DNA of 33,092 bases from Treponema sp. (GCA_031284195.1 JAITAI010000029.1:1-33092); one strand, 5' to 3'; counted from the stretch's first letter, positions 25,973 through 33,092 are shown. The notes: a model not told the origin generated them from the letters alone. Numbers and translations: made by a program.

Positions 25973-26144
25973 CGTCTTCTCTCCTTCTGTCTGTTCTATT
26001 ACTCGCTTATCTTCGTCTCTACCGGTTGGGGTAAGGTCCAGGTTTGCAAAATTTGATAGAACACAGGCTCAAGATACCTTGGTTGAGGGGTTTTTCAGGC
26101 AAATCTATAGTGTGTTCACCTTGCAGAGGCAATGTATTTTTTCG

Positions 26145-26173
26145 TTGACAAGATTCCAGACTTCGTTTAAACT
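26145..26173 (+). promoter_or_regulatory. Sigma70-like promoter before the sugar operon
   Basis: A perfect -35 box TTGACA at 26145-26150 is followed, after 17 bases, by TAAACT at 26168-26173 (4 of 6 matches to TATAAT). The expected transcription start, about seven bases on, coincides with the first candidate ATG of the transporter ATPase gene (26180). It lies ~100 bp outside IS3 element B. No obvious operator palindrome or riboswitch was seen between 26049 and 26180. Confidence 0.55.
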
Positions 26174-26179
26174 TAAAAA

Positions 26180-27664
26180 ATGTATATACAGATGCGGGGG
26201 ATATACAAGTCATTTTCGCATGTCGCCGTATTGAAAGATGTTGATTTCACCGTTGGAAACAGCGAAGTTCACGCCCTTATGGGCGAGAACGGTGCAGGAA
26301 AATCAACGCTTATGAAAGTACTGACCGGCGTTTACGCAAAAGATTCGGGCGATATAACGGTTGATGGCAGGTCTGTCAATTTTATCCACCCAAAACAAGC
26401 CGAAAAAGCCGGTATAGTCTTTGTTTATCAGGAATTGAATACGATGAATGACCTTATCGTCGAAGAAAATATGTTCATGGGCAAGGAAATGAAGAAGGCC
26501 TTTGGCGTGGTCAACAAAAAAGCAATGGTGGAAAAGGCGCGGCAAACGATTGCACGTCTCGGAGTGTCAATTGACCCTAATGCGGTTATGCGGACGCTTT
26601 CCGTCGGGCAGCAGCAAATGGTCGAGATCGCCAAGGCGCTGCTTGCGGACGTTAAACTTCTCATCATGGACGAGCCTACCGCCGCGCTCTCCCCAAGTGA
26701 AACGAAAGTACTTTTTAAGGTGATTGAAAGGCTAAAAAAGGACGGTGTTTCTATCATCTACATATCTCATCGCATGGAAGAAATTTTTGAAATTTGCGAC
26801 CGTATAACGGTTTTACGCGATGGACGCTATATAGCTACAAAAGAAATAAACGAAACTGATATGGCAGACCTTGTGCGCATGATGATAGGCCGCGACATCG
26901 GGGAACGTTTTCCAAAGCGGAACGCAAAGACAGGCGGTATGCTGTTTGAAGTAAAAGATCTCGGCAAAAAAGGCGTTTTTGACGGTATCTCGTTCTCTGT
27001 ACGCTCGGGTGAAGTTCTTGGAGTGGCCGGACTGATGGGCGCAGGGCGCACAGAAATTATGAAGGCGATATTTGGCAGTCTTTCCTACGAAAAAGGGTCT
27101 ATTCTGATTGAAGGAAAACCTGTTCGCATCAACACCCCGCTCAGTGCGATAAAGTATGGTATGGGTTTCATTACCGAAGACCGTAAAATTGAAGGATTGA
27201 TGCTAGATGACGGTATAGACAAAAATATATCATTAAACAATCTAAAACTTATTTCCAATGCGGGTATTCTTAACAAGTCGAAAGAAGAAAAACTTATCAG
27301 TGAAGCAATCAACAAACTGTTAATCAAGTGTTCAGGGAAAAAACAACGGTGCGATGAATTGAGCGGCGGCAATCAGCAAAAGGTTGTGTTCGCAAAATGG
27401 ATATACACAAAGCCCCGACTCTTGATATTGGATGAACCTACGCGCGGCGTTGACGTGGGAGCAAAAAAAGAAATCTATTCTATTATAAATGAACTTGTTG
27501 AAAATGGCGTTGCGGTTATATTCGTATCGTCCGAACTGCCTGAGGTTTTGGGCATGAGCGACAGAATTATGGCAATACACGAAGGGCGAGTCGGCGGAAT
27601 AATCGAAAAACAGAACGCGACGCAGGAGAATGTTATGCTTCTTTGTACGGGAGGGACGCTATGA
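26180..27664 (+). CDS. Sugar ABC transporter ATP-binding protein (RbsA/MglA/XylG type)
   Basis: A 494-residue protein with two fused ABC ATPase domains that energises monosaccharide uptake. Domain 1 has Walker A GENGAGKST (36-44), signature SVGQQQ (141-146) and Walker B LLIMDEPTAAL. Domain 2 has a degenerate Walker A (GLMGAGRTE), signature LSGGNQQK and LLILDEPTRGVD, as is normal in this family. The first ATG (26180) has no ribosome site and falls at the predicted transcription start, so translation may be leaderless or begin at the second ATG (26192, MRGIYKSF), which also fits family N-termini. Its stop overlaps the permease ATG (ATGA). First gene of a six-gene operon. Confidence 0.92.
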   Translation: MYIQMRGIYKSFSHVAVLKDVDFTVGNSEVHALMGENGAGKSTLMKVLTGVYAKDSGDITVDGRSVNFIHPKQAEKAGIVFVYQELNTMNDLIVEENMFMGKEMKKAFGVVNKKAMVEKARQTIARLGVSIDPNAVMRTLSVGQQQMVEIAKALLADVKLLIMDEPTAALSPSETKVLFKVIERLKKDGVSIIYISHRMEEIFEICDRITVLRDGRYIATKEINETDMADLVRMMIGRDIGERFPKRNAKTGGMLFEVKDLGKKGVFDGISFSVRSGEVLGVAGLMGAGRTEIMKAIFGSLSYEKGSILIEGKPVRINTPLSAIKYGMGFITEDRKIEGLMLDDGIDKNISLNNLKLISNAGILNKSKEEKLISEAINKLLIKCSGKKQRCDELSGGNQQKVVFAKWIYTKPRLLILDEPTRGVDVGAKKEIYSIINELVENGVAVIFVSSELPEVLGMSDRIMAIHEGRVGGIIEKQNATQENVMLLCTGGTL

Positions 27665-28638
27665 AAATTACAAGTTCGGACGTATCGCCAGACCAAAACA
27701 GTAGAATTACCGGTTTATTAAAAAAACAAGGCGCTATAATCGCGCTTGCGTTGCTTGTGTTGGTGATAAGTGTCGCTAGCCCTCAATTCAGGACGGTTTC
27801 CAATCTGCTGTCATTGCTGAGACAGGCCTCTATAAACGGCGTGATAGCGTTTGGAATGACCTGTGTGATACTAACCGGCGGCATTGACATATCGGTAGGT
27901 GCGATGCTGGGGTTTTCTGCGATGCTTGGGGCCGGCTTCCTGAAAGGCGGTTTTCCGGAGCAGCTTGCCATACCGCTCATGCTACTTTTGGGACTCGGTC
28001 TAGGCGCAATAAACGGCTCTCTTGTGACGCTTGGCAGTCTTCAGCCTTTCATAGCTACGCTGATTACCATGACGGCCTATCGTGGTTTCTGCCTGATTTA
28101 TGGCAACGGTAAGCCTATATCCAGCCTGGGTGAACAGCCCCTGCTCAACTCGGTCGGCAGAGGCGCCTTTGCAGGCGTGCCGATTCCCGTGTGGATTCTT
28201 TTGCTGATGTTTGCGCTGTTTTTCTTCATTTTGAATAAGACTACTTTGGGCAGGCGTATATACGCGGTTGGCAGCAATTCTGTAGCCGCAAGACTTGCAG
28301 GCGTGAACATAAAGCGTACAAAGATGTTTGTATATAGTGCATCTGGGCTTATGTCGGCTTTGGCAGGTCTCGTCCTGCTTTCAAGGCTTGGGTCTGCTCA
28401 GCCTACGCTCGGTTCGGGTTACGAAATTGACGCTATCGCGGCAACCGCGCTAGGTGGCACGAGCATGAGCGGCGGAAGCGGTAAAATATACGGAACGATG
28501 GTTGGCGTGTTGATAATAGCTATACTGAGCAATGGGTTAAATATTTTGGGAGTGTCCTCGTACTATCAGGATGTTGTAAAAAGTGTCGTGATACTACTTG
28601 CCGTTCTGAGCGACAGAGGCAGACAGTCGTCTGTTTAA
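27661..28638 (+). CDS. Sugar ABC transporter permease (RbsC type)
   Basis: A 325-residue, largely hydrophobic inner-membrane permease with about eight to ten transmembrane segments. It carries the family blocks FGMTCVILTGGIDISVG near the N-terminus, TALGGTSMSGGSGKIYGT, which contains the EAA-like cytoplasmic loop that contacts the ATPase, and the C-terminal ILSNGLNILGVSSYYQ. The ATG at 27661 overlaps the TGA of the ATPase gene and has GGGAGG within proper distance (27648-27653), so I prefer it to the TTG six codons upstream. It pairs with the ATPase and the binding protein of the same operon. Substrate is probably a pentose or hexose. Confidence 0.92.
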   Translation: MKITSSDVSPDQNSRITGLLKKQGAIIALALLVLVISVASPQFRTVSNLLSLLRQASINGVIAFGMTCVILTGGIDISVGAMLGFSAMLGAGFLKGGFPEQLAIPLMLLLGLGLGAINGSLVTLGSLQPFIATLITMTAYRGFCLIYGNGKPISSLGEQPLLNSVGRGAFAGVPIPVWILLLMFALFFFILNKTTLGRRIYAVGSNSVAARLAGVNIKRTKMFVYSASGLMSALAGLVLLSRLGSAQPTLGSGYEIDAIAATALGGTSMSGGSGKIYGTMVGVLIIAILSNGLNILGVSSYYQDVVKSVVILLAVLSDRGRQSSV

Positions 28639-28647
28639 CCGGTGTTT

Positions 28648-28684
28648 CGTTTTTACAATTAGCGGAAAGTTTTCCACTAAAACG
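28648..28684 (+). promoter_or_regulatory. Intercistronic hairpin between permease and binding protein
   Basis: An inner stem (TAG-C-GGAAA with TTTCC-A-CTA, 28660-28679) is nested within CGTTTT/AAAACG arms (28648-28684). It lies just upstream of the binding-protein ribosome site. Such structures often protect the downstream segment, allowing more binding protein than permease; here this is inference. Confidence 0.45.
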
Positions 28685-28709
28685 AAAAAAATATATTTGG
28701 AGGCTTTTT

Positions 28710-29597
28710 ATGAAAAAAGCAGTTTCAGCAGCATTGATTATGCTGGCCGCTTGCTGTACGGTTTTTGCCAGCGGTAAGGCAGATGTAGGGTTTACTCTAT
28801 CCACGCTTAACAATCCATTTTTTGTTTCGATGAAAGACGGAGCTGAGTCAAAGGCAAAGGCTTTAGGGGTAAATTTGTCTATCACGGATGCGTCCGATGA
28901 TCCGGCAAAACAGGTAAAGGATATTGAGGATCTTGTAAATAAGGGGATCAAAGTTCTTATTGTCAATCCGGTTGATTCCGCTGCAGTCGCGCCAACTATC
29001 AAAGATGTCATCGCCAGGGGTATAAAAGTTATAGCGGTTGACCGGTATGTTGACGGCGTTACTGTTGATACCTACATAGGTACCGACAATGTGCTGGCCG
29101 CCAACAAAGCGGGTAAATCGTTTGTTCAAATTGTAGGGCCCAACGCAGTAATAGCTGTCCTTGAAGGTGTTCCCGCCGCATCCAGCAACATTGACCGCAT
29201 GGAAGGTTACCGGCAGGCCCTTACTGCGGCTGGATTGAAGGCCGCCGTTACGCAGACCGCCAACTATAACCGTGCCGAAGCCCTCACTGTTACTGAGAAT
29301 ATTTTACAGTCCAATCCCAACATTACCGCCATACTAGCGATGAATGATGAAATGGCACTCGGAGCGATAGAAGCCGTGCGTGCCAAGGCAAAAATTCCCG
29401 GAAAAGACATCCTGATAGCTGGTTTTGACGCAGGCGACGACGCACGCGCCGCTGTTAAAGCCGGTGAGATGATATATACAGTCGAGCAAAAAACGGTTCT
29501 GATGGGCGAGACGGCTGTAGAAACCGCTAAAAAATATATTAACGGCGCACAAGTTCCCGCAAATATTCCGATTGACGTTGAGATAATCACAAAATAG
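28710..29597 (+). CDS. Sugar ABC transporter substrate-binding protein (RbsB type)
   Basis: A 295-residue periplasmic-binding-protein-like domain of the ribose/galactose group (Peripla_BP_4). The N-terminus (MKKAVSAALIMLAACC) is a signal peptide with a possible lipobox LAAC (Cys15), so it may be an outer-leaflet lipoprotein. Typical motifs are FTLSTLNNPFFVSMKDG, GIKVLIVNPVDSAAVAP, YIGTDNVLAANKAG, AILAMNDEMALGAIEA and the C-terminal YTVEQK. GGAGG lies seven bases before the ATG. It is set off from its neighbours by hairpins on both sides. Sugar specificity cannot be read from the sequence. The downstream enzymes suggest an aldose that needs anomerisation and isomerisation. Confidence 0.93.
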   Translation: MKKAVSAALIMLAACCTVFASGKADVGFTLSTLNNPFFVSMKDGAESKAKALGVNLSITDASDDPAKQVKDIEDLVNKGIKVLIVNPVDSAAVAPTIKDVIARGIKVIAVDRYVDGVTVDTYIGTDNVLAANKAGKSFVQIVGPNAVIAVLEGVPAASSNIDRMEGYRQALTAAGLKAAVTQTANYNRAEALTVTENILQSNPNITAILAMNDEMALGAIEAVRAKAKIPGKDILIAGFDAGDDARAAVKAGEMIYTVEQKTVLMGETAVETAKKYINGAQVPANIPIDVEIITK

Positions 29598-29618
29598 CCA
29601 TAATTTTTTTAAGAATTG

Positions 29619-29661
29619 CCGGTTAAATCAGGTAAAGGGGAATTTTTACCAAATTAACCGG
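29619..29661 (+). terminator. Hairpin after the binding-protein gene (possible partial terminator)
   Basis: CCGGTTAA at 29619-29626 pairs with TTAACCGG at 29654-29661; inside, GGTAAA (29631-29636) pairs with TTTACC (29645-29650). TTTT follows directly. It stands between the abundant binding protein and the enzyme genes and could lower their transcription without fully ending it. Confidence 0.5.
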
Positions 29662-29686
29662 TTTTGCCTAAAACAGGAGACTCTCT

Positions 29687-30115
29687 ATGCTAAAGAATAT
29701 TCCGTCCATCATTTCACCTGAATTGATGAAACTGCTTATGGAAATGGGCCACAATGACTATATTGTTTTGGCCGACGCTAACTATCCCGTTATGTCCGGC
29801 GCACGGCGCGCTACACGTCTTGACGGGGTTCCGGTGGACGTCCTTTTGGACGCAATCATGCGCTTCTTCCCGTTGGATGGTTTTGTCGAATTCCCTGTAA
29901 CACTGATGAAACCGCGCCCCAATGAAACTACGCCTGAGATTTGGTCGAAATTCGACATCATTTTGAAAAAATGGGACATCGAAAAAGCGTACAAGGAATT
30001 CCGCTTAATTGAAAGAATGGAGTTTTACGAGTATGCGAAAGGAGCATATGCTATCGTTCAAACTGGAACCACGGCGCGCTACGCCAATATAGCCCTTCAA
30101 AAGGGAGTTGTCTGA
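29687..30115 (+). CDS. fucU: L-fucose mutarotase family protein (FucU/RbsD)
   Basis: A 142-residue cytoplasmic mutarotase that interconverts sugar anomers so that the next enzyme receives the right form. The N-terminus MLKNIPSIISPELMKLLMEM with GHND carries the catalytic His22; ADANYP and the C-terminal TGTTARYANIALQKGVV are FucU rather than RbsD hallmarks, since RbsD ends with a SPYANIIL-type motif. CAGGAG precedes the ATG. Its TGA overlaps the next gene's ATG (TGATG), implying coupling. FucU-like proteins act on fucose but also ribose and other aldoses, so the name does not prove fucose as substrate. Confidence 0.88.
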   Translation: MLKNIPSIISPELMKLLMEMGHNDYIVLADANYPVMSGARRATRLDGVPVDVLLDAIMRFFPLDGFVEFPVTLMKPRPNETTPEIWSKFDIILKKWDIEKAYKEFRLIERMEFYEYAKGAYAIVQTGTTARYANIALQKGVV

Positions 30116-31323
30116 TGGGCAATAAAGCTTTAATCGAAAAAACACTTGTCTCGGGCGGCGGGATTTTCCGTTTGAATCCGGTGTTTGTGCCCCGACCCTT
30201 CGGAAAGGCCGGTTGCAGACTGAAACTTCATCCAGACGACTACTACGCGTACGGTCTGGAACGCGGTTCGATAAAAGAACGCTGGTTTTCCTCGACAATA
30301 ACTGCACAGAACGGCCCGCTGGCCGCTCCTGACGAGGGCATGAGCTATGTCGCTGTAAGCTATGACAGCCATGAAAAGTTTACGCTAAAGGAGGCTGTCA
30401 ATGAGTTGGGCGCACGGATTGTAGGCGGCGACCTTATGGATAAATACGGTGGCTGGCCCATGTATTCCAAATTCTTTGACTTCTTTAATCCGTTGTTTCA
30501 CCATGTCCATCTGATGTTTGAACACGCTGCCAAAGTTGGAAAACTTGGTAAACCGGAGTCCTACTACTTTCCACCTCAGTACAACAATCATAGCGGCGAA
30601 TTCAACGCCACATACTTCGGCTTCTCACCGGAAACAAAACCGGAGGATGTAAAGCAGCGTCTGCGCGATTATAATAAAGGTGATAATCGCATAACTGAAC
30701 TTTCACGCGCATACCGCGCCCAGATTGGCACCGGCTGGTATACACCGGCCGGAGTGATACATGCGCCCGCCTCACTGCTTACTTATGAACCGCAATGGAA
30801 TTCCGATGTAAATTCCGTACAGGAAAATGTGGTTTCGGGTGAAATTTATAACAGAGAATTCCTTGTGGCGGAATGTCCGCTGGATAAAAAAGATGACATT
30901 GACTACATTTTCAACCTGTTGGAATGGGAAAAAAATATAGACCCCGATTATAAAAGGCATTATTTCCGTCCGCCAGTCACGCATACATCGGATAGGGTGC
31001 ATCAAGAAAAATGGGTCTCATACGCAAATGATTATTTTTCGGCAAAAGAACTTACTGTTTTTCCGAGTCAGACTGTAATCGTAAAAGATGGGGCGGCTTA
31101 CGGTCTGATATGTACGCAGGGACACGGATTTTTGGAAAAGTTTGTTATAGAAGCTCCGGTTCTGCTGCGCTTCGGACAGCAAAGTTCCGATGAATTCTTT
31201 GTTACGGAAGATACGGCGCGACGCGGCGTTACCTTGTCCAATAAGAGTCCTGTAGAGCCGCTTGTGATATTAAAACATTTCGGCCCCAATCATCCCGATG
31301 TGCCCAAAAAGGTGCCGCAATGA
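30115..31323 (+). CDS. Phosphomannose-isomerase-like cupin protein, probable sugar isomerase
   Basis: A 402-residue soluble protein without signal peptide. Histidine-rich cupin-like strands are visible: FNPLFHHVHLMFEHA at ~124-138, PPQYNNHSGEFNATYFGF at ~153-170 and GTGWYTPAGVIHAPASLL at ~203-220; the last resembles the metal-binding region of type I phosphomannose isomerase. A second cupin-like part (LTVFPSQTVIVKDGAAYG, GHGFLEKFVIEAPVLLRFG) occupies the C-terminal third. The best guess is a metal-dependent aldose-ketose isomerase acting between the mutarotase and the kinase. I know no characterised enzyme matching it throughout. It overlaps both neighbours (TGATG before, ATGA after), so it is an integral part of the pathway. 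Confidence 0.65.
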   Translation: MGNKALIEKTLVSGGGIFRLNPVFVPRPFGKAGCRLKLHPDDYYAYGLERGSIKERWFSSTITAQNGPLAAPDEGMSYVAVSYDSHEKFTLKEAVNELGARIVGGDLMDKYGGWPMYSKFFDFFNPLFHHVHLMFEHAAKVGKLGKPESYYFPPQYNNHSGEFNATYFGFSPETKPEDVKQRLRDYNKGDNRITELSRAYRAQIGTGWYTPAGVIHAPASLLTYEPQWNSDVNSVQENVVSGEIYNREFLVAECPLDKKDDIDYIFNLLEWEKNIDPDYKRHYFRPPVTHTSDRVHQEKWVSYANDYFSAKELTVFPSQTVIVKDGAAYGLICTQGHGFLEKFVIEAPVLLRFGQQSSDEFFVTEDTARRGVTLSNKSPVEPLVILKHFGPNHPDVPKKVPQ

Positions 31324-32204
31324 AAGTCCTTGTATACGGCTCGCTCAACATAGATATTGTTTTTACAGTTGACCATATAGTTCTGCCGGGTGAAACGATA
31401 TCAAGCGCGTCTTTTGAGCGAAACGCGGGTGGCAAGGGTGCGAATCAGGCCGCCGCACTCGCAAAGGCGGGTCTTGACGTATTCATGGCGGGAAAGATCG
31501 GTATAGACGGCGAATTCCTGCTGAGAGTTCTTAATGCTTACGGTGTTGACACAAGCAATGTGTCCGTATACGAAGGAAGTACGGGAAACGCGCTGATACA
31601 GGTTGACAGAAACGGACAGAATTCCATCGTACTTTACGCCGGTGGCAACGGGGACATAAATACACTGGAAATTGAAAGAGTCATTTCCTCGTTTGACGCG
31701 GGTGACTTTATTATCATGCAGAACGAAATTTCTTGTACAAAAGAAATAATCATCGCTGCGAAAAAGCGCGACCTTAAAATTCACCTTAACCCGTCACCGT
31801 ACAACGAAAAAATTGAGACACTACCGCTTGAAGCGGTTGATTGTTTTTTTGTCAACGAGTTGGAAGGCGCGTCCCTCGCAGGTTTGCCGAAAGATACCCC
31901 GTTTGCAGACGTGCTGGATAACCTTACCGGGCGTTTTCCCGGATCTGAAATAATACTTACGGCGGGGAAAAAAGGCGCTTACTACGGACTGAATGACGCG
32001 AGGAAGTATGTCGGCATTGTTGACGTGCCGGTCGTTGACACAACGGGTGCAGGTGATACATTTACCGGATACTTCCTTGCCGCGCGCGCTAAAGGTTTTG
32101 TCATCCGCGAAGCGCTGGAAGTGGCCTCAAAAGCCTCATCTATAGCTGTCTCCCGCAAAGGCGCTATGGACTCTGTTCCGTTCGCCAAAGAAGTTTTCCT
32201 CTGA
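31320..32204 (+). CDS. PfkB-family carbohydrate kinase (ribokinase-like)
   Basis: A 294-residue ATP-dependent sugar kinase. It has the N-terminal PfkB signature AGGKGANQAAALAKAG (GGKGANQ, 37-43), the sugar-binding N-terminus SLNIDIVFTVD, and the C-terminal signature DTTGAGDTFTGYF with anion hole GAG and catalytic Asp246. NPSP, FFVNELEGA and LTAGKKGAYYG are further family blocks. Its ATG overlaps the stop of the isomerase-like gene. In the inferred route it phosphorylates the sugar made by the mutarotase and isomerase (a ketose, or ribose directly). No aldolase or epimerase follows, so the product must join central metabolism elsewhere. Confidence 0.92.
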   Translation: MKVLVYGSLNIDIVFTVDHIVLPGETISSASFERNAGGKGANQAAALAKAGLDVFMAGKIGIDGEFLLRVLNAYGVDTSNVSVYEGSTGNALIQVDRNGQNSIVLYAGGNGDINTLEIERVISSFDAGDFIIMQNEISCTKEIIIAAKKRDLKIHLNPSPYNEKIETLPLEAVDCFFVNELEGASLAGLPKDTPFADVLDNLTGRFPGSEIILTAGKKGAYYGLNDARKYVGIVDVPVVDTTGAGDTFTGYFLAARAKGFVIREALEVASKASSIAVSRKGAMDSVPFAKEVFL

Positions 32205-32361
32205 AAACGTCTTCTGGAGGGTATGCCTCAAAATATTTGGAAATAGCGCCTCCTTAGAAAAGAATCAATCTATACCTAGTAAAATTCAAGGACAGCAATT
32301 CATCTTTCCCAACTGACGGCGGGAAATAGACACAAGAGGGGAAAAAATGTCATTATAAAAC

Positions 32362-32628
32362 ATGGATTCTGAAAAGTTAGGCGAGGCGAAACCGGCAGTA
32401 GAGATACCTGTAGAGGATTCGTGGATAACTGCGACACTGGTTCATCTTAATGTTGACGAGGCGGCTTTGCCCGCTTTTCGCGGGACGCTTTCGTATTTTG
32501 CCACGATGCAGACGGCGATGAAAAAGCGTTTGGCGGCGGTGTTTTCACGTGAAAATTTAACCAAAACTATGCTGGATAATTCCGGTGAGAGGGATAGTCA
32601 TTTTATCGTTGTCCTGAATGTTTTATAA
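32362..32628 (+). CDS. gatC: Asp-tRNA(Asn)/Glu-tRNA(Gln) amidotransferase subunit C
   Basis: An 88-residue subunit that wraps GatA and GatB in the tRNA-dependent amidotransferase. The N-terminal helix region ITATLVHLNVDEAALPAFR, then YFATMQTA, and the C-terminal LDNSGERDSHFIVVLNVL match spirochaete GatC. The ATG at 32362 has no ribosome site at proper distance. Instead GAGGGG (32336-32341) serves an ATG at 32347 in the same frame, separated from this one by TAA at 32356-32358 (Met-Ser-Leu-stop-Asn-Met). The original start was therefore probably 32347, and the gene may now depend on reinitiation or be dead. It precedes a damaged gatA. Confidence 0.75.
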   Translation: MDSEKLGEAKPAVEIPVEDSWITATLVHLNVDEAALPAFRGTLSYFATMQTAMKKRLAAVFSRENLTKTMLDNSGERDSHFIVVLNVL

Positions 32629-32653
32629 TTTTTGTAAAAACACAGAGGAAATT

Positions 32654-33092
32654 ATGACCCTACCCGCGGGCTACGGTAATATTTTAAAGAATGGGAAGAT
32701 AAAATAGGCGTGTTTATCGAATTTGCACCCGAAAAAACGTCCGCCATCTCAAAAACCGCGTCTCCGCTGTCCGGTCTGCCCTTTGCCTTCAAAGATAACA
32801 TCGCCGTAAATAATTTTTCGCTAAGCTGCGGTTCAAAACTGCTTGCGGAGCTGAAAGCACCCGTATACGGCGACTGCGGCGCGAAAACTGGAAGATACGG
32901 GCGCGTCCGTAATCGGTAAAACCAACCTTGACGAATTCGGCATGGGGTCTTCCACCGACAATTCGAGGGTAAAGCGCACGAACAATCCGTGGGACACAAG
33001 CCGAGTCGCGGGCGGTTCATCGGGCGGTTCCGTCGCAGCGATGGCCGCCGGGCTGACTCCGTTTGCTCTAGGTTCTGACACGGGTGGTTCGA
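32654..33092 (+). pseudogene. gatA: Glutamyl-tRNA(Gln) amidotransferase subunit A, damaged, cut by the window end
   Basis: Starts at ATG 32654 after GAGGAAATT. The conceptual product is MTLPAG, a one-base frameshift near 32670, LR, TAA at 32677-32679, then YFKEWEDKIGVFIEFAPE, GLPFAFKDNIAVNNFS (catalytic Lys in FKDN). A second one-base frameshift at ~32858-32863 in a CCC run leads to PYTATAARKLEDTGASVIGK, TNLDEFGMGSSTDNS, NNPWDTSRVAGGSSGGS (amidase signature with catalytic Ser) and FALGSDTGGS. Two frameshifts and one stop in 400 bases mean it cannot yield full-length GatA. It continues beyond the window. A functional copy elsewhere would be expected if Gln-tRNA is made by this route. Confidence 0.8.

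Larger units (their letters stand above)
24773..26048 (-). mobile_element. IS3-family element B, near-complete copy, transposase broken
   Basis: The ends are matching inverted repeats: TGAAACCTGGACTTAACCCC at 24773 and, on the other strand, TGCAAACCTGGACCTTACCC from 26048, each followed by GGTAGA. Total length is 1276 bp, normal for IS3 relatives. OrfA and OrfB lie on the minus strand. I see no convincing target-site duplication (left flank AGCT, right flank AAAT), as expected if one side was rearranged. It separates the IS1 relic from the sugar operon. Confidence 0.75.

Noticed and set aside
25395..26234. 279-codon plus-strand frame
   Set aside because: It is antisense to the IS3-B transposase genes and runs into the operon start; its composition is that of a shadow frame.
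1..33092. Genome-wide reassignment of TAA or TAG
   Set aside because: Intact genes in the window (asnS, both regulators, lepB, permease) end at TAA at the expected length, and the binding protein ends at TAG, so these codons still terminate.

Overview
The window looks like chromosome of a spirochaete, most likely a Treponema relative. Reasons: a 6-hydroxymethylpterin pyrophosphokinase MptE-like / MAF_flag10 protein of the spirochaete type sits behind a divisome-type penicillin-binding protein, two MalT-like LuxR regulators lie in tandem, and gatC ends in the C-terminal motif I associate with spirochaete GatC. This is inference from protein style; there is no rRNA or species marker. The background is mid-GC. 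The first ~0.9 kb is visibly AT-rich and probably foreign.

Layout. 0-1.2 kb: GC-rich hairpins and a broken flavodoxin/ferredoxin gene. 1.2-4.2 kb: a D-2-hydroxyacid dehydrogenase diverging from a GNAT acetyltransferase, then an M20 amidohydrolase. 4.2-5.3 kb: a long non-coding stretch with a 42-bp tandem array, inverted repeats, a bidirectional terminator and a tRNA-like remnant. 5.3-6.7 kb: ArgA-type N-acetylglutamate synthase. 7.0-12.4 kb: two 859-residue MalT-like regulators in tandem. 12.4-14.0 kb: decayed transposases. 14.1-16.8 kb: asnS and a D,D-carboxypeptidase. 17.0-19.0 kb, minus strand: a LysM/M23 peptidase, then a small membrane-protein gene interrupted by one in-frame TAA. 19.0-23.3 kb: signal peptidase I, PBP2/FtsI with a C-terminal PASTA-like domain, and the MAF protein, tightly packed. 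23.3-26.05 kb: stacked IS remnants (IS1182-like, IS3, IS1, IS3). 26.2-32.2 kb: a compact sugar operon (ABC ATPase, permease, binding protein, FucU mutarotase, phosphomannose-isomerase-like cupin protein, PfkB kinase). 32.3 kb to the end: gatC and a decayed gatA.

How the genes work together. The cell-envelope genes (carboxypeptidase, M23 peptidase, signal peptidase, PBP2) form a loose peptidoglycan cluster around 15.5-21.4 kb. The 26-32 kb operon is a self-contained uptake and catabolism cassette: import, anomer conversion, probable aldose-ketose isomerisation, phosphorylation. It abuts an IS end and has a sigma70-like promoter directly at its first codon, so it may have been acquired or rewired by transposition.

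Most notable signals: several genes or relics carry single in-frame stop codons in otherwise well-preserved frames; a family of GTTTCAAAA...TTTTGAAAC hairpins occupies the gaps between genes; a 42-bp array sits inside a repeat-bounded module; and the isomerase-like protein of the sugar operon has no clear assignment. I see no CRISPR array, no phage module and no recognised defence system.
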